From NCBI GenBank assembly GCA_030248215.1, contig JASANG010001213.1, positions 186,001 through 250,000 of the forward strand: a stretch of 64,000 nucleotides of DNA, given 5' to 3'. The first letter of the stretch is position 1. Each line of letters starts with the position of its first letter. The position numbers were made by a program, and so were the translations under genes. The stretch comes from Enoplolaimus lenunculus (Eukaryota; Nematoda; Enoplea; Enoplida; Thoracostomopsidae). Below the pieces are notes generated by a model. It had not been told where the DNA came from, ran no database searches, and worked only from the letters and a program-made list of their open reading frames with translations. Positions 1-39,803 of the stretch are shown piece after piece.

Positions 1-58
1 TACGTACGTAGAAACGTACATATAGATATATGTATATTATATCTATGTGCATTGTGTA

Positions 59-278
59 CCTGGGTTCAACCGGATACCAAAAATAGCAGAACCGGAGTCC
101 TAAGTGTAAATTTCAACAAAAGGTTAAATTTGGTCATAAATACCAATATAATTTAGTGTTATGTAATGTTATAATCTTCAGCAATAAATATCCCGTAACG
201 TAGAATACCAGGGCCGAACCAGAGCCCAATGCCAGTTTTTTTTGCCGAAGCCGGAGCTGGACATGCGGTTTGAACCCT
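59..278. mobile_element. hAT-like MITE with perfect 8-bp target duplication
   Basis: The ends CCTGGGTTCAACCGG and CGGTTTGAACCCT are imperfect inverted repeats. ATTGTGTA lies at 51-58 and again at 279-286. 220 bp, non-coding. Confidence 0.8.
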
Positions 279-350
279 ATTGTGTACAGGTTTATATTAT
301 ATACATATAACTAAGTAGTGTATATATTTAAGTGATCATGCATTTTTGAG

Positions 351-29147
<28,797 letters not shown>

Positions 29148-30147
29148 CATTATCATGGGTGAGGATGGGGTTCTGGTGGATTTTCTGAATCTACTGAAGG
29201 AAAAGAAGAAATTTCAATGGGTAGGGAATTGCACGTGATTTTTAAACAGATTTTTCGAGAAAGTGAAAGTGTGGGATTTTGCTGCGGTCAGCATATTCGT
29301 TTTGTTTTAAGAATCAGTATATACCATTTTATTATTTTATTAAGGTGAATATATTTCGTTTTGTTGTGCGGAAAATACAATATATAATTGGTGTTGGAAG
29401 TGATTTTTTATACATTTATAGTACATTGAGCCCTAGTTCAACGTAGTTGAAGTGCGTGAACAGCTGCAGATGGTGTACTCGTAAGAGTTGTGGAATGCAC
29501 TTGTCTGTGGAATATGTGGCGATTGAGGTTCGCTTTGTGGATGTACGCTTTTAGATCTTTCAATATAAATAACTACTGATGCATGCGTTTTGTTCTGGTG
29601 CCACTGGATTACACTCTATTAACTATATTTTTGATTGGATTAGAAATTCGTCGAACAGACACATACCGAAATTGATAATTGATAAGTGACTGGTTTTTAA
29701 GGTAAAAAATTTTCTTGCTGATATCAGCGTTTTCAGTCAGGCGCTTAAAGAATTAAGTGAAGCAGCATGTTTTCTGCAGAGTGCAAACGGATGTAAAAGA
29801 TTCGACCAAATATAATGGCAACAATGTTGAAGTCGTTTATTTTAGTAACTCTCTGAAGTTAGTTTTCCATTTGTGTCTTTTGTAGTTTCAAATTTTGGTA
29901 ATTCAAAGTCCATTAAAATTGTATACCTCACATCACTATCATTGGTGCAGCTACCGTATCAGTCGATATATATACAAATAATCAGCAATCGATGTCCGTG
30001 GGTAGCTAACCATATCGGGCATTCAATTGATCAAATTTTGTTCGGACACTATGTTGTTTGTTGGTCCGGATATGACATTTCATGTGCTTGCTGCACCAAT
30101 GGTGGTAGCGTGTGAGTGACGTTACCTAAGTGGGATAGAAAATTGTT

Positions 30148-30328
30148 GGCCCATGTATTCAACGGCCGGAACAGTAGCATAAGCATATTCCTAAGCCTAA
30201 GCCTAAGCGTCTGGATCAGCCTATTCCTAAGCCTAAGCCTAAGCAAAAAGCAAAACATAGTCTAAAGCTTAAACTGACTCTGTTAAAGCCCTTCGGAAAA
30301 CGATCCGGTCCTGTTCTATACATGGGCC
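30148..30328. mobile_element. GGCCCATGTAT-family MITE with TTAGGC runs
   Basis: Inverted ends GGCCCATGTATTCAACGGCC and CCTGTTCTATACATGGGCC, with the perfect target duplication AAATTGTT on both sides. The interior has CCTAAGCCTAAGCCTAAGC twice, which is TTAGGC on the other strand. 181 bp. Confidence 0.92.
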
Positions 30329-30753
30329 AAATTGTTGACCGACACAAATGTCTTAAAATTTGAACAATCTGTGCGGAACCTGCCGAAATCTTGGACAAAA
30401 ATTTAGTTTCCTTTGAATTTTAAACGATGAAGCGACATCAATACTGTTTTGTTCTACATTTGCGCAGTAAAATTTATTGTGTGTATACGCTTAATAGAGC
30501 GCACGATGCTAGATATCTTCATTAATAAAATAACAATTTAATTATTCATTCAATTTTTTAAAAGACAAATCAATCATCAAACGTTTTGGGCTTGTGGAAA
30601 CATAGTAATGGACTTTCAATGAAAAATAAAGCATCTTTAAAACTATTACCATATTCCGGTTACGCCGGTTCATGTCAAATCGTAGCTAACGCTGATTCTT
30701 AAGTATCAACATGTGATAACACGTGATGATAGCTCGCTGCCAGGGTGCAATCG

Positions 30754-31031
30754 ACCCGAATACGTTAGGGGTCCCCATTTTGAGTTCCAATCAATAGAAG
30801 TCTGTATCCCTAAGAGTCCAACGGATAGTCCCCAAACCGTAATAGAGTCCATAAATGTCAATAATTATTCCTTTGTTCATAAATGACTCTAGGACCCAGG
30901 ACCAGTAAAGCTGAGTTGGAAACCTTACTTTTGTTTTGGAAGTACATTCCTAAGTATAACCTTGCATTATCGCTCAAGTTTGCGATACGCAATAAACGTT
31001 TAATTCGACGGATAGTTGCAAAACCGAATAA
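30754..31031. mobile_element. Truncated copy of the CTGTAGTGACCC MITE
   Basis: CGACCCGAATACG, the GGGGTCCCCATTTTGAGT block, and ATAACCTTGCATTATCGCTC match copy 1. It stops where the hAT-like MITE at 31032 begins. Confidence 0.7.
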
Positions 31032-31375
31032 CAGGGTGCTACCGGAGGTGAAAAATACCGGAGCCGGAGGTCAACGAAACTTGCCGGAGTCGGAGGTGCT
31101 GCGAAATTTAGGCCGTAAAAATGATGGTTAATTATTTTAGCCAATATCTGCAAAATGTTAAGTTGTTCGGTTTTACGCTAATTTCATGACGAAATTTCGG
31201 AAATTCTTTCCTGAAAATTGTGACAAAAGTAAAACGATTCTCGCTAAATTGATAAATTTTGCAAAATTATGCAAACTTTTACTACCTAAATTGCCGGAAC
31301 CTCCGGCAAAAATCCTACCGGAGCCGGCGGCCGATTTTCTGCCGGAGCCGGAGACAGATCTCCGGCTGTACCCTG
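31032..31375. mobile_element. hAT-like MITE (CAGGGTGC family)
   Basis: CAGGGTGCTACCGGAGG at one end and CTCCGGCTGTACCCTG at the other, with CCGGAG repeats inside. It abuts a truncated TA-flanked MITE (30754-31031). No clear target duplication. Confidence 0.72.
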
Positions 31376-31424
31376 CTCGCTGCAGCTGCGCACACTGCAG
31401 AGCTGTCGTATGCTTAGAAAGGCG

Positions 31425-31999
31425 AATGTGCCAGCTAAGGTGGGCACCAAGTTGCGGGGTTAAGTCCAGCGAAAAATCCGGAAACAGCATTTATTTTGTA
31501 GTTTTACTGATATATGAAAAACGAAATTAAATAAGAAGTAGGTTCCGAGCTTAAAACGCTGGGCCAATGTTACTTTAAGGGGCGTTACAGTAGATTAAGC
31601 GTATTCCCAAGCCTAAGCCTAAACCTAAGCGTTGTAAAAATGTGTTCCTAAGCCTAAGCAAAAAATGTAATCTAGGATCTAAACCTACTCTTTTATAGAT
31701 CCAGCAGAAACCTGCACGCCCTTTAAAGTAATATGGGCCAAACGCAACATATATCTGCAATAATGTTGAATCAAAAATAAGAAACAGAGAAACCTCAAAT
31801 ATATAGCAATTACTTTAAATTAAAGAACATGTAGTAGCAGGGATGCAACTGGAATTCCGGTTTGATTACGAAACCATTTGTATAGCATACTTTTTAGCAC
31901 CGTAGGACTGCTGGTGCGATAGGAGACAACTCTCCTCATTCTGGGTCCGCTTGAGGAGCCATCGTAGCTCTAGTAAAGTGCTGTTGAATTTAGAATCTG
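31425..31999. repeat. Dispersed repeat, copy interrupted by a MITE
   Basis: Shares TAAGGTGGGCACCAAGTTGCGGGG, CAGGGATGCAACTGGAATTCC and GTATAGCATACTTTTTAGCA-type blocks in order with 44210-44550. The MITE at 31562-31739 splits it. Its own class and ends are not resolved. Confidence 0.75.
31562..31739. mobile_element. GGCC-family MITE, subfamily with CTTTAAGGGGCG ends
   Basis: Ends GGCCAATGTTACTTTAAGG and CTTTAAAGTAATATGGGCC; flanks AAACGCTG and AAACGCAA. It carries the same CCTAAGCCTAAG interior. It is inserted in a dispersed repeat whose uninterrupted copy is at about 44200-44550. Confidence 0.88.
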
Positions 32000-32114
32000 T
32001 AAACATGTGTTTACCTGGTCTGTCCAGAAGTTCAATACAGGCATGTATTCACTTCCGCCTGTTGACGGATCCAAAGGCGGAACCACGATTTTGTATTTAG
32101 ATGTTTAGCACTAA

Positions 32115-33203
32115 GGCCCATGTATTGAACAGGGGCTTCCAGTTTTTCAAGGTGAAAAACATGTCAAGAAGTGCAGCGCGGCCACTCCTGTATGACGGCA
32201 TGATTTTCCACTGGCTTGGTAGGAAAAATCACAGGCATAGGACGTTTAGATTTTCCCTTGGTTGGTATGGAGAATCTGTAATGTAAAGTTTGCTTGGAAA
32301 ACGGGACACTTAAGGGAAAATTTTCCACTTTTCCACATATTTCCTACCAACTAAAACTAAGGAAAAATAAAATCTACTGGCATTTTAATTTTCCGTTTAT
32401 CCCGTTTTCCAACCAAAACCTATGCTTCAGATTTTGCCTTCCAATCCAGGGTAACAATCTAGGCATTAAAAATTTTCCACTTTTCCCGTTTTCCAACCAA
32501 AATCTATGCCCTACTCTTGAATTTTCCACTATTCCCGTTTTTCAACCAAAACATGCCCTACGCTTGAATTTTCCACTTTTCCTGTTTTCCAACCAAAACG
32601 TATGCTTCAGGTATTTCTTACCAACCAAGAAAAACCCAGGCATTTTAATTTTCCACTTTTCCCGTTTTCCAACCAAAACCTATGCTTCAGATTTTGCTTT
32701 GCCAATTCAGGGTAAAAATCTAGGCATTAGAATTTTTCCGTTTTCCAACAAAACCTATGCTTCAGATATTTCTTACCAACTAAAACTAAGGGAAAATAAA
32801 ATCTAGGCATTACAATTTTCCACTTTTACCGTTTTCCAACCAAAACCTATGCCCTACGCTTGAATGTTACACTTTTCCACTTTTCCCATGTTCCGACCCG
32901 AACCACACATCCCAAAACCAACCAAGATGTTCCTTCCCAACCATTCTTGGGGAAACCCTATACGTTTAGCTTTTCCAGTTTTCCAGGTTTCAGAACCTCG
33001 CCTGTACGTCTAACTTTTCCTACCAAACATGGCGAATATCTAGGCGTTTGAATTTTTCCGTTCTCCCAGCCACACTTATGCTTTTTCATTTTCCTACCAA
33101 AACATCGGAAACTTTGGCCGTCATACAAAAGTGGTTGCGCTGAACTCCTGGTGATAAGTTTTCCATCGCGGACAACTGGAAGCCCCTGTGCTATACATTG
33201 GCC
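32115..33203. mobile_element. 1.09-kb element with GGCCCATGTAT ends and internal tandem array
   Basis: Ends GGCCCATGTATTGAACAGGG and CCCCTGTGCTATACATTGGCC; flanking 8-mers AGCACTAA and AGCACTAC differ at one base. The middle (about 32300-33090) is a degenerate tandem array of TTTTCCACTTTTCCCG, TTCCAACCAAAACCTATGC and related units. It shares its ends with the short MITEs but is six times longer. No transposase is recognised. Confidence 0.85.
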
Positions 33204-34018
33204 AGCACTACCGTGGCGTATGGTTTCTGGATCGATTCGCTAGCGAATGCTTTACTATGTCTTGTGGCGGTCCCCCATTTCAGAGTTTCCAGGATCCGCT
33301 ACTGATTTCTCCCCAGTAAATCAGCCTTTCGGCGACGGAAGGGTGAGAAAAACCAATTCCTCACGGTTTCCGCAATGTTTCGTCGCTGATTTGCGAGTGA
33401 TTTACTGAGATTATAATAAAAAATTTTCTACCCTCTCGGAAAAAACGTTTTTCCGATATGTTTTTTCCGGTGTTCAATCACGCGTGCAATTATTATTCAC
33501 CGGGTTTTCTAAAATTTTTTTAAAATAATAGCAGATGCATCGAAATTTTTAAGATCTTTGATAAATTTCGTTTTAGTTAATTTCGAACAATTGCGGCATT
33601 TCTGTAATGAAAAATTGCGAGATATATACGTGATTCCTACATCTTGTTCCGGTAGAATTTCAGCCGGACGCGCCGGCAATTTCGGTCGCAAAAATTTTAT
33701 ATAATTTCGCAAATTTTGTGTTGTGCGTTTCGTTTTAGCTTTTGCTACAATTATAGAGGAAAGAATTCGCGAGGTTTCGTAAAAAATTAACAATATCTTT
33801 ATATTTGCTATAGCGAATTAAACATCATTTTTAACTACCTAATTTCGCATCAGTTCGCTCCGACAAGTCTTGTTGGTCTCCTGGTCTGGTATTTTTCACC
33901 TCCGGTTGAACCATGCCAGTTACACCCTGACTACTTACAGCTGTATTTCGAGTATATCGTATGGAAGGAAAAGCGTGTGTTTGTTTAAAAATTGTCGCAA
34001 TTTTCCTCTATAATGCTC

Positions 34019-37000
34019 TTACAAATTTTCAATTCGTGCTGAAGACACAGCGCTGCCTTTGCTGGATCCACCATCGATGACGTAATTCGCTCCAGTAACA
34101 AATCGGGAATCGTCGCTCGACAAATAAGCGATCAGTTTCGCGACGTCTATCGGCTCGCCAGCGTAGCCAACAGGAATTGTTTTCACAAAATTTTTGATAC
34201 GCTGAAATTTCAAGTCTAAATATTAAAGTTTAGAAAATTTTATCGCTTCAAAAGTGTAAACAGGAAACTATATCGGTTCAATTACCCTGGTCTGTGCAAC
34301 ATATCAAATTTTGTATATTTTTCAAGTATTCCATGAGTTTGGCAACTTTTACGCAAATATACTTTTTTAAAAGCAAATTTAGGCTTGAACGGGTTAACTG
34401 ACGTCAGGATAAACTCGAAATGCACAAAAAAACGAAATAAATCTGACCATTTGAAGACAATGAACATTACCTCGCGTAACTCTTCATTACGTACCAAATT
34501 GGTGTGAATAAGCCCAGGGCTAAAAATGCCAAACATATATATTTATTAAAGTACCGTAACGTTTGTTGCGGTTCAGGCATATTTTTAAAAGGCACATCTG
34601 TACTGTATTGACTGGAATAAGAGGAGGTGGGGTCATAAGAGGAGGGTCTCCATTTTGAGTCCGAATCAATTGGACTCCGTATCCCTAATAAGAGCTCGTA
34701 AGCGGATAGAGTCTCTAAACCAAATGTCAATTAACCCTAATTGTAGCGCATAAATGACTCCAAGACCAAACAATTTGAGTTCGAAGCTTTAAAGCGTACT
34801 TAAATTTTGAAAGTACATTCCTAAGTAAAACCTTGTATTATCGCTCAAGCAAGTGACACAAGATAAATACTTAAACGTTTAATTTAACGGATAAGTGCAA
34901 TACCGGATATATATCAGTAACGAAGGGCGGCCGAGCGTGGGATAAAAATAAATAACAGTCCGTAACCGAATAACAAGGGGAGTACCCTCGGGAGAGGCCA
35001 AATAAATATCAGCCCCCCCTCTCTTATTCGGGTCACTACAGTACAAGTTTTAGATTCACACCAACCAGTATAATCGAAACAAAATATCAACCGTCTCTAA
35101 AACTTTTCCTCTAATAACGCTAGAATAATATCACATAAAGAAAACTTTACTATTGACATTCATCAATTTCAATTATAAATTGTGTTCGATTCTTTTAAAA
35201 TTTTATACTGACTGTGACTGAACATATACAAATACATTATGGTGTCCACTGTCATCTTCAAACCCCCGTTTGGTGCCACAAACCTGACACAGTTGACACG
35301 AACACCTTTATCTGCTATATCCATTGCAAGACATTGTGCAAAATAAAGCACACCTGCTTTAGCAATTCCGTAGTGAAATACCATCGGTGACTTAAAAACA
35401 AACAGCAAACGTTTAAAGTTAAGTGTTAAATTTAACCCTTTCCCACATGAATATTTTCTATTCCATCTGAGGTCTAATTTAAAAAGTATTTTGTATTTTA
35501 TCCAAGTTTAGTTTCATTCTGGCATTAAAACACCAGTCTAGCTAGCCTATAAAAGCTCGAGTTTCGACCCCATGGTGCATCTGGCACTGTTCGTATCTTT
35601 ATACTTTAAACATATATCTATAGGGTGTAAACGGATAGTAAAAATAACGGAAACGCAAACGGATAATGATCAAAATAATGGAATTTCAAAATTGTTTTAT
35701 TTTTCTACCAACTCAATTGAGGCGTCCATAAATATATATTTACAAGTTTTCCAAAAATATTAAAGAAAAAATGGCGGGTGCATCGAAATTTTAAGACTTT
35801 GGAGGGATTTCGTGATTTTTATTTCATTTCAAACAATTGTAGCATATCTGTAAAGAAAAATTGCGAGTTATATACATGACTTATAATTACTTTTGAACGT
35901 AAAAATAACAGATTTTGCGTGATTTCTATAACCGACACGGAAACGGACACCGATTTTTAATGGAAACGGAAACGGATATCCGGTTACACCCTGTATATCC
36001 CTAAGCACTATCCCATCACTATGCATAAGTAACAGGGTGTAATCGGATATTCGTTTCCAATTCCGGTAAAAATTGGTGTCTGTTTCCGTTTTCGTTTCCG
36101 TTATAGACATAGCGGAAATTACGTTATATATGTTCAAAATCAGTTATAAATCACGTATATATCTCGCATTTTTTGTTACAGATATGCTGCAATTGTTCGA
36201 AATTAAATCAGAATTACGAAATTCATCCAAAATCTTAAAAATTTCGATGAATAAGGCGGGCTAATGTATACATACACGCCTCAAATGCATTGGCAAAAAA
36301 TAACACATTTTTGAAACTGTTATACTTCAATATCCGTTTTCCTTTTCCGCTTCCGTTATTTTGATCCTGATCCGTTTCCGTTTCCGTGTCCGCTATTTTT
36401 ACTATCCGTTTTGCTAGTATAACCTAAAACAAAAAGTGGTGGCCGTAACCGCATTTCTGTTACGGCTTTTACGCGGTATAGGAAAAAAGGTAATGGTGCC
36501 AAAGTTGATCTTTATATACACTCCTTCCACGAACTTAAGCCTAAGCCTAATCCTAAATTCTTATACAATATTATCAGTACAAAAGCTCTTTTCTTACCGC
36601 TCTCATTCCAGCAATGCTTGACACGATAACAACACTCCCTAAAACAATAATTTGTAAGTATAACGCAAGTGTTTGCAACAGCGCTTTCAAGTTTTCGATG
36701 AAGATCTCGCAGTTAACAATAAATTGGTCTGTGATAAACACACAACAGTGCAAACATATTCTCAACTACTCATACCACCTATCCTCAGTGAAAGGCGTTG
36801 CCAATCACTTATTTTCACGCTGTCCATACCAATTGTGCATCGGTTTATAAACTTATATATGTGTTTTTGTGTTTTCGCTCCGTTTTGTTCGTGATCTCTG
36901 CATGGCTCCGGAAATATTTTGGGCCTTCGAACATGTTAATACGCTGGACACTATGCATTTGAGAATATATACATGTTTTACCTTTGCTTTTAACCAAATG

Positions 37001-39055
37001 CGGAATGCAAAGTTGTGTTAAATGTACGACCGAACGCAGATTAATGTTAATCATTTCGTCGAAATCAGCCATTGTGGACGCGTCGAACGTCTTTGTGGTC
37101 ATTGCACCTGCATTGTTTACCTGTAAACAAAGTCAAGTGGAAGTTTAAGAAAACTGTATAAATCACCTGAAAGTAACGCATATCTGGTTCACCCAGCATT
37201 GGTCAGGTTACCCGCTACAATTATGGACAGCTAAAAATATAGAGGTGGTACAGGGTTGTATCAGGTACCATCCGCGTAAAGTGCGTAAATGTCAAAGGTG
37301 TATAAAAAAAAGCGAGGAATAGAGGAAATATATTGCGTCCTAAAATTTCCTGGAGAAAAAAGCACTTTTAGCAGTCTTTAAAAATCATAGAGGTCAAAAA
37401 TGTTACTTTATATGAATTTGTATCATCTTAACGTTAAATCGTTGCTGCGCCGGTTGTCGTGAGTTCACTAATAAATCCAATAAACCACGCATAGACATTT
37501 AGCACCCGAATAAATTATATATACCAGAATGTTCAGTTTGCCAAAATTAGTCACAGTTTGTTTGACAAGTAAATCAAGATAAGCCTCTTCCGTTACTTCA
37601 CCGCGCATAATCAAAACCTAAAATTTGAACATTCGTCATGTAGTGGATCTATTTGTCGCCCGGCAACTTGTCGCCCAACAATGCCCTAAAGCATTAAGAA
37701 GAAATCTAAGTATAATCCTAAGCGTATCCATAAGTCTATGCGTAAGCCTATGCAAAATGATGAGCGATGAATTGTCGAGTCTATGAAATTTAATGAATAC
37801 AATTTGTTGGGCGACGAGTTGTCTTTTGACCAATTGTCGTCATATTGTGGTTGGCATTTAAATTAAATATTTGTGACGCTCGTCGGAACGTTGCTCTTTG
37901 AAATATTGCTCCAATGATATTAATAGCAAGTAGTTTGATATTATTGAAGAAAAGACACAATATTACGCGTACAACAGGCAAACTTTGAGGGATGTGTTGA
38001 TGGATGAAGCTTTCTAGCTTTAGCGTCTAAGCTACGAAATGTTTGGGTTTAGGATCCATCATCCACCTCGTGTAAAAGTAACCTGGTGCGTGCATGATAT
38101 AGTGAATTTTGCATCCTTGCTTAAATTGCTTATGAGTGTATAACATCTTCAAGTGTGTTGCTAAGCACAGGATCGCTTACTCACACCAAGCCATAATAAT
38201 ATCATGTTCATAAAATTTTGTCAACGGCGTCACAAAGTTTTATAAAACTCTAGAACAAAAGCAGCTTCATTTTGCTAAACACCTGTTTGTCCGATAAACC
38301 GGCAGCCATACACTTGGCTTTGACCTCGTCTAAGCCAGCTTGATTTCGACCGGTTAGAACCACCGAGCAGCCATTGCGGGCAAACAGCTCGGCCGTTGCG
38401 GCACCAATTCCTGAACTCGATCCTAAAATGATTTAAGCCAAAATTCATACTTGAGTCATGTCTCCGAAAACTAAATGTGAATTAAGCCCCATTCACACGT
38501 GCAAGTTTTTGCAGCGAGAACTCGCAGCTGCCACTTGCACGAAATACTTGCACCTGCAAGCATTTTCAAAGAAACATCCCGATTGACATATGAACCTGCA
38601 GGCGCAAGAAATTCAAGCGACTAGCAACTGCGCTCACAGGTGCGAATTAAATTAAATAGCATGAATTCCAGTGAATAATTTGCAGCTGCAAGAACTTCAA
38701 AGCTGCTGTGTGACCAAATTTGTGCTTGCAAGTTGCAGGTGCAAGTTTTTGCTGCAAAAACTTGCACGTGAATAGGGCTATATTCATATACGGAAAAAAT
38801 TATGTAGTAATTGTCATGGGCATAGCCATGGATTTCTGTCTGCAAGGTATTTCTTTTTTTCGACTCTAAAAGCAAACTGCTTATTATTCTAAAGCCTTTC
38901 AAAAGTGCCGCTGTTTTCCCTTTCCTGAAATTACTGGAAGGTATATATCTCCTGTCCTCCGGTTTGTATTCACGAATTTACAAATGAATAAATTAAAAGG
39001 TTTTTTGACCTGTAATAATAGCGACCTTTCCTTTGAGATCGGTTAACATGGACAT
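34019..39055 (-). CDS. Short-chain dehydrogenase/reductase (classical SDR), complete, 8 exons
   Basis: Predicted 265-aa NAD(P)-dependent oxidoreductase. Exons on the minus strand: 39055-39010, 38422-38283, 37617-37525, 37120-36982, 36638-36598, 35390-35284, 34519-34471 and 34201-34019; all splice sites are GT/AG and all phases match. It starts MSMLTDLKGKVAIITG. It has the cofactor motif TGSSSGIG, VVLTGRN (the Arg suggests NADPH), NNAG, the catalytic Ser in VIVSSIAG, the YGIAK catalytic Tyr and Lys, SPGLIHTN, and the C-terminal ANYVIDGG. This is a FabG-like or dhs-type single-domain enzyme of normal length. The substrate cannot be told. The downstream ATG in the same exon is an alternative start. 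Confidence 0.92.
34603..35041. mobile_element. TA-flanked MITE, CTGTAGTGACCCGAATAAG family, copy 2
   Basis: Ends CTGTATTGACTGGAATAAG and CTTATTCGGGTCACTACAG, both next to TA. 439 bp, in the SDR intron between exons 35284 and 34519, same order of internal blocks as copy 1. Confidence 0.88.
35621..35993. mobile_element. hAT-like MITE (CAGGGTGTAAACGG subfamily)
   Basis: Ends TAGGGTGTAAACGGATA and ATATCCGGTTACACCCTG; flanking 8-mers TATATCTA and TATATCCC agree at six positions. It lies in an SDR-gene intron. Confidence 0.75.
36033..36425. mobile_element. hAT-like MITE (CAGGGTGTAA subfamily), inverted relative to its neighbour
   Basis: Starts CAGGGTGTAATCGGATA; its 3' end (TATCCGTTTTGCTAGTATAAC) is degenerate. 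Its interior is the reverse of the 35621 copy, 40 bp away, so the two form an inverted pair in the same intron. Confidence 0.65.
37663..37822. mobile_element. Short element with GGCAACTTGTCGCCCAACAA ends
   Basis: GCAACTTGTCGCCCAACAATG and TTTGTTGGGCGACGAGTTG are inverted; inside are decayed CCTAAGCGTATCCATAAG units. In an SDR intron. Confidence 0.65.
38474..38791. mobile_element. MITE with AGCCCCATTCACACGTGCAA ends
   Basis: AGCCCCATTCACACGTGCAAG and CTTGCACGTGAATAGGGCT are inverted; the inside repeats TTGCAGCTGCAAG-type palindromes. It lies in SDR intron 1. A partial relative is at 54690-54800 in an Ig-gene intron. Flanks TTA and ATA are too weak to assign a superfamily. Confidence 0.78.
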
Positions 39056-39299
39056 GATGAAATATAGTTTGCTTGTTAAAAGATAATATGTAATACGAAG
39101 ACGATGTTCAAATGTTTACCTCAACCCAACGTGAGCAAATGCTTAAACAAGCTTAAATTAGTTGCAATATTTTAAAACAACGACAGAGAAAGCGAACTTG
39201 TGGCTCATATAACAGGAACGGTGATATGAAGAATCTAATGGGGGGGGCGCAAGCACAACTTTTTGGGTGATTTTGGTTATTCCTTCCAGTTGGCGTTCG

Positions 39300-39803
39300 T
39301 TCAAAGATGGTTGGACTTTGAAAATTTCTGCATATTTGAGCTTTTCATAACTCTCCTGGTTTTTTCACGCCCAAATTTGGATATTTGAAAAATGTTAAGT
39401 AAAGGTCCCACGGTCCTCCCTGGGACCCAAAACATTCTTTGTTAAAAAGTTAGACAAATTATATACCATTCGACGCAGCTTGTGGAGCTAAGTTTAACTG
39501 TGTTAAATTTTATGCAATCAAACGTCTGGCTAACGATTTGGGATGGTGCTAAATCAGTTATTAGACGATAACTCGTTAATTAGAGGTCTGTCTGAAAATT
39601 TAACACAATTGGATTCAGGTCCACAACCTGCGTCGAATGGTATATAATTTGCCTAACTTTTTAACAAAAAAATTATGGGTCCCAAGGTAGGACTCTGGGA
39701 GGGGACCTTAACAATCAAATATTCCAAAAATTCAAATTTGGTACCACTAAGGAAGTATGAAAAGCTCAAATATGCTACAATTTTTAAAATCAAACCACCT
39801 TTG
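39300..39803. repeat. Long near-palindrome, about 500 bp
   Basis: The left arm contains GGTTGGACTTTGAAAATTTC, CTGGGACCCAAAACATTC and ATTATATACCATTCGACGCA. The right arm carries the same blocks inverted (TGCGTCGAATGGTATATAAT, TTATGGGTCCCAAGG, and AATTTTTAAAATCAAACCACC). Arms are about 190 bp, and the centre also partly pairs (GTGTTAAATTTT and AAAATTTAACAC). Intergenic, upstream of the SDR gene. Confidence 0.85.

Larger units (their letters stand above)
29148..34018. other. Intergenic region, receptor to SDR
   Basis: The receptor 3' side (29148-30140) is AT-rich with no further exon seen. The rest is mostly mobile DNA: MITEs at 30148, 30754, 31032 and 31562, and the 1.09-kb element at 32115. 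33210-33930 has decayed CAGGGTG-family fragments (an end-like GGTTGAACCATG and GTTACACCCTG near 33905-33930). Confidence 0.6.

Noticed and set aside
32294-32806. 170-residue plus-strand open frame (FPLFPFSNQN repeats)
   Set aside because: Translation of the tandem array inside the 1.09-kb element.
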